Source: Sinotaia quadrata (Eukaryota > Mollusca > Gastropoda > Architaenioglossa > Viviparidae). From it: a stretch of 64,000 nucleotides of DNA. A program made the translations under genes and the position numbers. Location: assembly GCA_028829895.1 (NCBI GenBank), contig CM054177.1, positions 33,257,064 through 33,321,063 of the forward strand. Reading direction: 5' to 3'. The notes under the pieces are model-generated. The model was not told where the DNA came from and searched no databases. It was given only the letters and a program-made list of their open reading frames with translations. Below, one piece after another: positions 1 through 11,700 of this stretch; the first letter of the stretch is position 1, and each line of letters begins with the position of its first letter.

Positions 1-140
1 GATGAATATAGATAATACATAAGATATTTTTGGCAAGATTTCTGCTAATGCTTACATGCATGTGTGATAAATTTATTTAAACCAGGAGGGTAATGTTTGA
101 CCCCAAATAACTCTCATATATGAGGAGATAGTAGAAAAAC
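1..140 (+). pseudogene. Possible second Tigger-like fragment
   Basis: The first twenty bases nearly repeat 1318-1337 (the IDNA catalytic block), and about 90 bases later CCCCAAATAACTCTCATA resembles the PPNTTSLI block expected downstream of that motif. This suggests the left edge cuts through another transposase remnant. Too short and decayed for certainty. Confidence 0.3.
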
Positions 141-599
141 TCTAGATTTATTCAGCCTATATAATTCTGATTACTGAAGATACAATTTCAAAGCCCTAAC
201 TGGAACTTGCTTCATAAAGGTATTATAATTCTCCATGAATGGCAAAAGGTATTTACAAGTGACTGATAATCCTGCTTAATGCACATTCAGTTATATGTGT
301 TCAGAAAAATAAGATAGTGTGAGTGATGAGATGAAAGACGAATCTGCTATTCCCTCAGTCAGTGTCAGTTCTTGTTTGCTTCTGACAGTGGTAGATCTCA
401 CCATACTGATTGTATTTAAAGATTCACTCACCTAAAACATGGTTTTAATGTGCAAGCCAACTATCCATACTTCATTTGAGGCTTAGCCAAAGAAAGATCA
501 GCAATCTGTTCATCAGATTCATAACATTCTGGATGTATTTAACTTATTAAGAGACAAATGTCAGTCTACAACAAAATAAATACTTATGGCCAGTGAGTC

Positions 600-1600
600 T
601 AGCATTCATGCCATCAAGATATGTGCAAGATTAATTTCTCAATAGTGTCAGCAAGTGTTCCCATAACTGGTTTCAAGCCAAGTGCATATGATCAGACTTT
701 AATAAAGATTAAAAAGGAATTAAACTTAACACTGGAAGACATGTACCTATTGATGACAGCATATTTCAAGAAAATACATTTAGCCTCTACACACTGTTCA
801 AACCTCATGTCAAAGGACAGCCTTCTGACGAGAAGGAATTCAGAGTCAAGTTCATTTAATCATTTTAGGACCTAAAATCTCAATCTCAAAATAATACATA
901 CTATTGGTGAAGATGTATCTGCCAATGAAGAGGCAGCAAACACCTACCATGAAAAATTTTGCAAAATAATAGAACAAAAGAGCAATCTTCTGGAACAAGT
1001 TTCTGATGATGGTGAGGCTAGGCTCTTCTGAAAAAGGTATCTAATCATACATTTCAAAATCAGAAAGAAAAACCACTAGCTTCAAAGCAGCTCAGACTAT
1101 GTGACTGTGATGTTAGTGGCAATGCATCTGGGCATTTAATAAAGGCTGCAAAGCCATTTGTCCTAAAAAGCAAGAATAAAAATCTTCTGCTTGTGTTCTG
1201 GCAATCAAATAAAAGTGCTTGGGCAATGACAACAATACTCTTGGACTGGTTCAACAAGTGTCTCATTGCAAAGGTCAAGCATATCTTACAGAGAAAGAAT
1301 TGTACTTTCATATGCTGATGAATATAGATAATGCGATGGTTTGCTTATAATTATGCTGAAGTTGTTTCCCCCAATCCATACCACCTCTATCATCTGACTA
1401 TCTTCTCCAAGGTGTGACTTGTTATTCAAGGATATGTACACAACCCTTAAGTTCTCATGAATAAGTAGCATAATGGATGCTGATCCCAATCTTGTAATGG
1501 AGTGCTGAAGTCATTTCCATCACATATTAAACAGGCAATGAATGCAATCAAGCCCTAAACAGTTCAGAATATGTGAATAATTTTAAGGTTTCATGACCAT
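600..1600 (+). pseudogene. Tigger/pogo-type (DDE_1) transposase remnant
   Basis: One frame from 906 to about 1310 reads GEDVSANEEAANTYHEKF and continues through a degenerate first-catalytic-Asp region (SDDGEARLF, then a stop at 1029-1031 where the family usually has Trp) into SGNASGHLIKAAKPFVLKSK and FWQSNKSAWAMTTILLDWFN. All of these match the usual layout of Tigger/CENP-B-like transposases. After a frameshift, MLMNIDNA (ending at 1335) matches the second catalytic Asp motif. Further fragments (DADPN.., HIKQAMNAIKP) continue to about 1560. Upstream, 640-720 may be the DNA-binding domain (SVPITGFKPSAYDQTL). It is broken by several stops and shifts and is a dead copy. Confidence 0.72.
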
Positions 1601-2850
1601 TAATAAAAGGCATTGTCAGGTGGCGATGGCTTGATTGACATCCTTGAGAGAATTCAAACATGAGGGGCTGGGAATAAAAAGGATGAAATCTAGATAGGGT
1701 GAAAGGGGGCAGTGGAATCTGCCCCAGAAAAAATGTATTTAAATCTGCACAATCTGGTGCATGAATGGAAACAAAGGGTAAGAAATTATTCATTTAATTT
1801 CTCACGATATAAACAATATTAAATTTTAAAAAATCAAACTTAACAAAGAGAGAGACAGATCTTCAATGCTCTCACATCAAAGTTTTACATTGTTTCTGTA
1901 CTTTGTTGATTGCACCATGACCTTCAATTGCAACTCGATCTCAGGAGGTAGAGTTCTACAAACAGTAGCCTGAGTCATAATCTTCCAAACTTCTGAATAA
2001 CACTGACAGTCCTTTCTCTCCAATCTCTCTTGGTCCAATTTCACTGCTGGAGATATTTTATGCCTTGCTCATCAATACACAACACAACAATATTTCAAAA
2101 CACCATGGTGATTCGCAAACCATGAAACATCATGATGTCTGGTCTAAAATTTGTATGCTGTCATTGCCAAATGAGAACTCACATTAACTGCAATTATGTT
2201 CAATCACTGATGTTAGCAGTGCTCACTCAACAGAGATTAATGTTTTTCTTGATTTTATTTCATATAAAAAATGAAAATTAATTGAAAATCCCCAGCCCTG
2301 AAGAATTAACTATAACCAATGACAAATGAAGAGATAATGAAAGTAAAATTGTCTACAGATGATAATAAACAGGAAAAGCCAGCAAGTCAGAATCTTCATA
2401 AATTTGTTAAGTGTTCCCAGAAGTGAAACTTTTAGGAAAGATTTAATTTCTGAATAAGATCCTCCAGTGGAACTAAGTCTCAAAATCACACAATGTTAAA
2501 GACAATATGAGACCATACCAAGAAATGTTTGAGCAGCTCCTGAGACAGCATGGACATTTACTGATCACCATGTTTTTAAAGAAGAAAATACTGATCCATG
2601 TTTTTAAATAATAAACAATCACCAGCTGGGCTTATACAATCAACTTCTCAAGTTGAACAAGAGTCAGTCACTTTGTGTACGACTCACTGTCATACAAACT
2701 GGACCCACCATCTGAAATGAATCATGTTCTGATCATATCCAAATAGACTGTCAAGAAAAGAGGAAGATTAACCATCACAGTGAAGCATGTACAGACCATT
2801 ATTCATTATCTCATGGTTCAATATACATGTGCTTTAGTAATAATCATTGT
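1600..2850. other. Unassigned AT-rich sequence
   Basis: No coding exon, tandem repeat or recognisable element was found. Open frames are short and lack coding character. It may include decayed transposon sequence continuing from the Tigger remnant. Confidence 0.4.
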
Positions 2851-2854
2851 AATT

Positions 2855-3260
2855 CTGCATTTAATACATAAAGCTAATACAATATAAAGCCTTCCTTTAG
2901 TTTGGTTTGGTATACTCTGTTCTACATTTAATACATAAAGCTAACACAATATAAAGCCTTCCCTTAGTTTGTTTTGGTATACTCTGTTCTACATTTAATA
3001 CATAAAGTTAACACAATATACAACTGCCTCTTAGTTTGGTATGCTCTACATTTAATACATAAAGTTAACACAACTTATAGCTGTCTTTAGTTTGATATAG
3101 TTTTCTATGCACTAAATTTAAGGTTAAGATACAATATCTTGAAACTGTCAATGCAGTGCCAATGACATTGGCTTTATAGCCAATGCAGTATCAATGACAA
3201 ATAATTTTATTTAAATTTAGTCAATGCAGTGTCAATGACAAAATGGCTTCATCCTAAATT
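2855..3260. repeat. Two adjacent minisatellites 3' of SPATA17
   Basis: About four units of roughly 55-66 bp built on TTTAATACATAAAGCTAACA (2855-3110) are followed by three units around CAATGCAGTGTCAATGACAA (3150-3245). The first overlaps the presumed SPATA17 3' flank. Confidence 0.8.
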
Positions 3261-3444
3261 TAATCAAGCTATTTTCAACAATAAAACATCATTACCTCAG
3301 CATCAGCTGTTTTCAATAAAAAATACAACTTTATCTCAACATCAATCAAGTCATTGTAGTAAAAACATCTATAATGTAATTAAGGTAACCAGAAAATAAA
3401 TTGTGCCCCCAAATAATTTTCTTTCTAGTGGAAAGAAGACATTT

Positions 3445-3607
3445 TCAAGCAATTTTTTTTTTAATGAGGCCAGTTACTTTTTTGACAATCCACTTGTCCA
3501 TGAACTCTTCTCGAAAGTACTTAGTTCCATATGGCAAGTGGCCAAACTTTGACGATGAATGGAGAATGGGTTCATATGGAACTGATCTTCGTGTGAATGG
3601 CAGGAAA
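3445..3607 (-). CDS. SPATA17: SPATA17 terminal coding exon 9
   Basis: Acceptor TTACAG. It encodes FLPFTRRSVPYEPILHSSSK and ends with a lysine run (KKKIA) and TGA; the lysines are read from a ten-T homopolymer on the plus strand, so a sequencing slip there would change the last residues. A possible poly(A) signal (AATAAA in minus sense) lies at 3211-3206, which is weakly supported. Confidence 0.88.
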
Positions 3608-6600
3608 CTGTAATAAAATATTAAAGAACATTTTCCCTAAAAAGCAAGATAAAGAAAAAATATGTAAATGATTTTTAAAAGAAGAATGTATTACTATAAC
3701 ACTGCTCTTAGTTCTAGTGTAAATTGAATAAGACCATAAGTATGATTAAATTGTGGGTACATGTAATATTTTTATCAGAAGGGCAAAAGTGTATATCTGA
3801 CTAGTACTGTCTAATAAATTATTATAGGTACATATAATATTTTTATTAGAAGGGCAAAAGTGTATATCTGACTAGTACTGTCTAATAAATTAATGTTATT
3901 GATATTTTGGGTTTTTCAAGCTGAACTTTTTCTTTGAACATTGAACTTTGATTAATTACATTTATTATCAATATTTACTGTCTGCATTGGGTTTTCACCC
4001 TGAGCTATTTGCATACAATTGATTTTGGTGGATTACTCTGTTGTGATAGTTTTTATGGTTGCCACCGCCACTATAGGTGTAGCTGGCATTCATCATTTGC
4101 ACTGGATTTTTACCCATATAATTGTGCCTATTATTTTGTTTGTCATCTGCTTGTTACGGTCATTACCACTAGTCATATTGTTAATTTCATTATCTTTTAT
4201 TTTATGTTATTCATCAATTCATATTTCATTGCTCTGGTCCCCCACCCCATGAATGTTATGTGTGGATGCTTTTGGATGAATGATTAACAACCGTGTAAAA
4301 GTTAACCCATACTGTCAAGAATAAATTTCTCGTTGTTAACTCTTTTTCAAGAGTCCACTTTCTTTGGATGAGAAAGTGCATCACGCAGTTGTTTGTCCGT
4401 TTGTCCCATGTTCACATTCACATTCACACCCGCATGCTCACACTCACTACCGCACTCAGAGTAAAATTCCCTCCCCACAGGAACATTGTGGTGTCTGTGT
4501 GCGAGAGTTGGTTTAATTTTACATCTTGCCACTCAGTGTGTCGTCGGCCTCACAGCTGACCCCTCCATATAGGAGGGAAGGCCATGACAATACTATTATA
4601 GAAGAGAGATCACCAATCTTGACAATTGTGGCAACAGATACAGCTATAGAAGATATTATAAATGTTGACAACTGTGGTATCAGATACAGCTATAAAAGGA
4701 AAGATATCATCAATGTTGATGATATTGTGGTATTAGACACTATCCGTAGAAGAAAGATATCAAAATGTTGACACCTGTGGCATTAGATAATATTGTAGAA
4801 GAAAGATATCACAATGTTGACAACTGTGGCATTAGATACTATTAAATAAAAAGATATCACCAATGTTGACAACTGTGATATTTGTATGCTATTATAGAAG
4901 AAAGATATCACAATATTGACAACTGTACAAATAGATACTATTTGGCAGAAACATATCACAATGTTGACAAGTGTGGCTTTAGATACTGCTATAAAGGAAA
5001 GATATCACCAATGTTGACAACTGTAGCATTTTATGCTGCTATGTTGACAAATGTAGTAGTAGATACTGCTATAGAAGACCGATAAAAGAGCAATGGTGAT
5101 ATGAGATACTGCTATAGAAGACTGATAAGAGCAATGGTGACATGAGATACTGCTATAGAAGACCGATAAGAGCAATGGTGACATGAGATACTACTATAGA
5201 AGACCGATAAGAGCAATGGTGACATGAGATACTGCTACAGAAGACCGATAAGAGCAATGGTGACAAATGTAGCATCAGGCACAAACAGCAATGAAGAAGA
5301 TCTGAAATAAAAGTATCATTAGTGCATGTCATCTCAAAGAAAAAAGTGTGCTTAGACAAATACCAATAAATGTGAAACTAAACACATCTGGGGTAAAAGA
5401 TAAGAATGTTCTAATTAAGACAATAACAGGATACAGACACCTCTGACCTACTTATACCATCACAGCCAAGGCTACAGACTGAACATCACAAATATGCCCA
5501 CCAACCACTGAACATATATATATTGGTTTGTACCTAAACCTACTGAAATATTGGTTGGTACCCAAATCTACAGCTGAGTTCCTGTGATTATTTTACAGGA
5601 CCAGATCACACATCATATATTTTCAAAAGGATATGGTATCCTAACACAAAATGCATCAAATCAAGTGAGTGACAACACCAAACACTTATTCCACAAACTG
5701 TGTACATCTAACCAGGCAAACAAAAATCTTTATCTGTTTTATTATCTGACAAATTCTCCCTTTGGTAATTAGAATGAATATATGTTGAAAGTGGATGCCA
5801 AACAAATGAACAAATAAATAAATAAATACACAACCATTCAATAAAGGATCCCTCTTTAATTCATCTTTTAACTTCACCTGACCTAATTCCAGTCTTTCTC
5901 TGGATAATGAACTTCTGTTGAATCAACACCAAAGTTCGTGAAAGTCTTGCCAAATGTTGTTCAACACAAACTATTGTAAACTTTAACCATATATGGTGGA
6001 CTTGGCATCATCAGACTGTCCTTGTGGATGGACCATGAGCAGCTGATCTTACGTAGTAAAAAATCATACACTCTTCTTCTGAATGAACTGCTAGTTTTCA
6101 TTAATCATCATGTACTGTCCTTGTGGATTGGACTGCTAGTTTTTATTAATCATCATGGACTGTCCTTGTGGACTGGACTGCTAGTTTTCATTAATCATCA
6201 CAGACTGTCCTTGTGGATTGGACTGCTAGTTTTTATTAATCATCATGGATTGCCCTTGTGGACTGGACTGCTAGTTTTTATTAATCATCATGGACTGTCC
6301 TTGTGGATTGGACTGTCAAAGCAACTTTTGCAAAGGTGTGCAATGTTCTGCCCTAATTGAATCTCTGAACAAATTCTTTATATTTACAAGTTTTAAAACT
6401 TGTAAATAAAATATATTTTTGAAACTCATCAATATTACAATTCAAGTAACTAAATTAATGGATCAAATTGTATAAGTAAACATGACTTAATGAATGCTTT
6501 CATTTTAACAATTTACAGAGAGAGAATCAAATGCAGAACATAAAACTGTGTTGACATAAATTTACTGACATAAACTATGCATTTATGCAGTGTTGACATT

Positions 6601-7554
6601 GTCTATATAAACTGTCTGAATAAACAATGTCTATGTAAACTGCAAAAATTATGCTATTAAAAATTGTGTTTATAAAAATATTGTGCCTATATAAACTGTC
6701 TTTACATATAACTATGCCAAAATAAAATTCCTATATATAAACTAAGCACATATAAATTGTCTTTATATATAACTAAGGGAATATATAAACCATGCATATA
6801 TAAATTGTCTTTATAAACTGATTTTACACAAACCATCCTTCATAAAACTGCATTTACCTAAACTGTGTTACTTAAATTGTCTGTAAAACTATTTGCATAG
6901 CTGTGTACATAAACTATGCCTTCATGAACTGTGTTTCTTTGTAAACTATGCCTACAATGAACTGCTTACGTAAGTTGTTGCATAAATTATGTTTACATAA
7001 AATACACCTACAAAAACTGTACTTGAAAAAACTGTGCTTACATATCATCATTAATGCGAGTAACCCATTCTTCTGCTTTCAAAGACTCCCTGGCTTTTTC
7101 TAATGAGTAGTAATCAGTAGCTACACGGAGAGATGGTTGAAATGGTTTATAGCGCTGCTTTTGTACCTCATCAGGTTCTCTGAAAGGGCCCTGCAACAGA
7201 TACCATGTGACAAAAATTAAACTGCTGTTTTTCAGAGTGGTGTTAACTTTGTAATGTGTAATAAAGTTAACTCAGTTTGTACTTCTGAATGAGTTAACTT
7301 TGCAATGTGTAACTAGGATTAAGTCAGTTTTTACTTCTGAATGCACAAAGCAGTTTATTTTCACTTGTTAACACCACCTGATCTTGATAAAAATGATGTA
7401 ACTCCATCCAAAAAATGTGTGGTATGATTCACATGTGTGCATTTAGATGTATGTACATACATAGGTGTACAATATATATTTGTATACACACTGCATAACA
7501 ATTTTTCTTCATATAAATATATGCTCCAGCTAAACACACTTGGACAATCTCTCC

Positions 7555-7624
<70 letters not shown>

Positions 7625-7751
7625 TCACACACAATGAGACTACAATGAAAGGGACAGTAGCCATTGTGTATAAATAATTAAATACATCTTTTACATTCAC
7701 ATTCATTGCAACACAGTGGGGCCTTTAATGTGCTTCAATGTCATACCTCAT

Positions 7752-7792
<41 letters not shown>

Positions 7793-8639
7793 ACACACTA
7801 TATATATATATTTATATATCATGAAAATGTTAATATATTGTTACTTGAAATTCAGTGGTTTGTTTTTAATGTATGTGTATGTGAGTTAGTAGAAAAATGT
7901 AAATGAAATTCCATTGTAATCTAGAACAGTTAGATTGATGTCCTTGAATACAACTATGAAAAGCATGTGACAACAAAAGATGCAAATTAAAACGTAGAAT
8001 ACCAAAACAGGTTATATTTGGTGAAGTGTGATGTACAGCACTTTCGCAAGTCTGACCAAGTTTAAGTCTAGCAGGCTGTACGATAAATGTATATATCCCC
8101 CAAATATTGACACATATATACGTTAATATCATGGACAGTTGAGAGAAAAGTTGACAAAATGGAGATGTATGTATAGTATGAAATAAAGATAAGAAAGATA
8201 ACTTGTATGATTTTACTAGAAGAGAAAAAAAATTACAAACCTGTGGTTTCTCATTTAATGGTGGCAAGTGAGTAGGTACTTTTTCATTGTAATTAGTCCA
8301 CCCAGGGTCATAAGGATTCTTGGCAGATCGTTTCTTGGCATGTGACAAGGGTTTCACACTTCGCAAAATATATTCTTGTTCCAGAGGATATCTGCTTGGA
8401 AACACATATATCTATATTTTGTCATGAAGTAAATATTTGGTTAAGTTTTATAAACCATATTAACATATGAATAAAAGTTATTATTTATAATATTTTAATT
8501 GGTGTGAACAAAAGATGCATAAGGTATACTTCCATAAAGCTAATGAAATTATATGTACTTTTCACTGGACATGCTCGGAGTAGTTTATATAAGTACACAT
8601 ATTTAATAATCTTGTAACCCCCTTAACTTCTCTCTTATG

Positions 8640-8722
<83 letters not shown>

Positions 8723-11700
8723 TCACAAACATAATTGTTTTTGTCTTGTTTTTACCTATTAATCATTTTAAATTTTCATGCTACATGCATTTTATCAAAA
8801 TTGGTCTCAACCATTTTTGTTATTCTAAATCAGCAACATTTTAGCTACCATCTCATATATTGCTATGCCAGCAATAAAACAAATTATACTTTCAAACTTT
8901 CAATAGTTTTAAGCCATTGAGAGATTTAAACTGTCAAACAAATTATATATTAAATGGTTTTAAACTATTAAGAAATGTAAACAGTCATTGTTATAAATTT
9001 AAATATGGCTTGAGGACAACACAATATTTTATGCAAGATCAGAGTAAAAATTTCAAAATGCTGTTAATGTGTCGGTTTTGTGTTATGACTTTTGATCCAA
9101 GTCAGGCTTGTAAAAACACACACATAGTGGATATGTTCACAATAATTGTTAACTGAAAAATAAACAGAATGAAAATATGTTATAGACAACAGAAAACCAT
9201 GTTTGCTTTCTGGGTTATATCTGAATTTTTTTATATATTCATTTCTCAAGTAAACACAACACTTTGTATATAGGTACTAGTTTGCAAAGTGCAAATATTA
9301 CAAATATAATCTAGAATGCACATCAAAACTGCCCTCCTCCCCAAATAAATAACTGTTGCTAACCTGCTTTAGGCAAAAGTAATGAATGTTTCTATGCTAA
9401 TCTTCAATCACTCTTGTCAGATTATTTTAACAGCAGTAATCTGTCAGAATATTTTAATAGCTGTAATCTTCAATCAATGTCAGAATATTTTAAAACAGTA
9501 ATCTTCAATCACTGTCAGAATATTTTAACAACAGAAATCTTCAATCACTGTCAGAATATTTTAATAGCAGTAATCTTCAATCATTCTGTCACTTTATTTT
9601 AAATAGCAGTAAGCTTCAATCATTCTGTCAGTTTATTTTAAATAGCAGTAATCTTCAATCATTCTGTCGGTTTATTTTAAATAGCAGTAATCTTCAATCA
9701 TTCTGTCACTTTATTTTAAATAGCAGTAATCTTCAATCATTCTGTCAGTTTATTTTAAATAGCAGTAATCTTCAATCATTCTGTCAGTTTACTTTAAATA
9801 GCAGTAATCTTCAATCATTCTATCAGTTTACTTTAAATAGGAGTCATCTTTAATCATCCCTTTAACAGTGGTAATCTTAAATCAATTTGTTAATTTACTT
9901 TAATAGTGGTAATCTTATAACAATTTGTTAATTTACTTATTTAATAGTGGTAATCTTATAAGATGAACAGTGCTGATTCTATTAACATTACAACAGATGA
10001 ACAGTACTGACTTTATTAACAACTAAATTTTACAGCACTGACCAACATTACAACAGATGAACAGTGCTGACTCTATTAACAACTAAATGTTATAGCACTG
10101 ACTGATATTACAATAGATGTACAGTGTAGTTTGAACTAACAACAAATTTTATAGCATTAATGAATATTACAAAAGATGTAGAGTGCAGACTCTATTAACA
10201 ACTAATTTTATAGCACTTAGCGACATTACAAAAGAGGTACAGTGTAGACTCTATTAACAACTAATTTCATAGCAAACACTGATATTAAAAGAGATTTAGG
10301 GAAGCAGAGGTGTTATTAAAACATCAAATAATGAAGGTTTCAGTTCTTTCTAGATTTCAATTTTGGGGTGGGACTCTGACATCCACTGCAGATTTGTTGA
10401 GCTCTGTCCTACACATTTAGAATTATTAATCCTATTTCCCTATGTATTTTTATTCTACATTGTTCCCAAAAAGATACTTTTGACTAAAATTTTAACATTT
10501 AAAATAATTCTAAACATATTGCAAACTATTCTAAGAAGGATGGAAATTATGTACCTCTGCTGCTAAAAGAAAAAATACAAATAAATAACTCCAGAAGAGA
10601 GGAGAGTTATAATGATGAAAAAGTATTGACATTTAAGAGGAAAAGTGAAGTACAGAGAACAGTAATAAAAGTAAATAACTCACGGAAGAAAAGGAGAGTT
10701 ATAGATGCCAGGCTGGACCTGGGTGCTGATAAGGTAGTGGTGTTTACGAGCATTATACTCTCGGTGACGTTTTTCCAGTTGCTCTTCAATTCGTTTGCGG
10801 ACAACAGTCTGCTGTTCTTCAAAGTCTTTTAACTCTGATCTGCTTGGAAGAAAACTATAACTACTATACTAATAATAAAAGATTCAATTTGTAGATATTC
10901 TCTGTTTCAGAAATTTATAACTTTATTAGGACATGTAGGTACTAAATAACAGAACACACACAAGAAATCTAAAAAGAAAAGTACTATAGCAGTATTTAGC
11001 AGGTTATCTGCAGGAAGAGCAAACAACTGTATATGCATTGAGAATTTATAAACAATTAGAATAGAGATTCAAGACACATAGAGAAAATAAGAAGAAGAAT
11101 ATAGTAAACATGGAAATCTGCTTTGTCACATATATGAGGAAATATTATTAATTTTTTTTTCTCTCTAAGTGTCTTCATAATCTAAATGGTTGATGAAACA
11201 GCCAAATTAATTTAAACATAGCAAAGGGTTAAAATAACTATTTTGTCAACAATGTGAAACCTAAGTGTGGATACATTAGCTGAGAAAGAAAAAGGTTTGA
11301 TAGTAGTTCGTGCCAGTGAATGGGAGAGCGTAATTAATTTTCGAGGACACACACATTTTACCTCTCTGCGGTCAGCAATGCCAGAGCAACGCTAATTTTG
11401 TCTGTGAGAAAACAGGCTCTGAGTTTTGGGATGCAAAATGTTTTTAAGAATCACCACTATAAAGTTTGGTAGTTTGCAGTTATTGTGAAATTATTTGTTG
11501 AAATAGAATTTTTAGTTATTGGAAAGTTGAGATTTATTTGTTATAGTTAGATGTGTTAGTTTGTGTGTACAACTCTTTCTTGCTATGACTAGTGTACTCC
11601 TGCCAGGTGGCGATGAGTCACCATAGTAGCATAGTTTTAGAAATAAAATAAAAGTAATGAGTGCTCTGTGAAGTTTTGTGCTCTGGATTAGGTAGTTAGC

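Noticed and set aside
6022..6360. 112-codon frame with LLVFINHH repeats, superficially membrane-like
   Set aside because: It is the translation of a 45-bp minisatellite and has no unique sequence or family match.
7866..8405. 179-codon minus-strand frame taken as one gene
   Set aside because: Only its first part (8391-8241) is coding, as SPATA17 exon 7. The remainder reads through the donor into intron sequence.
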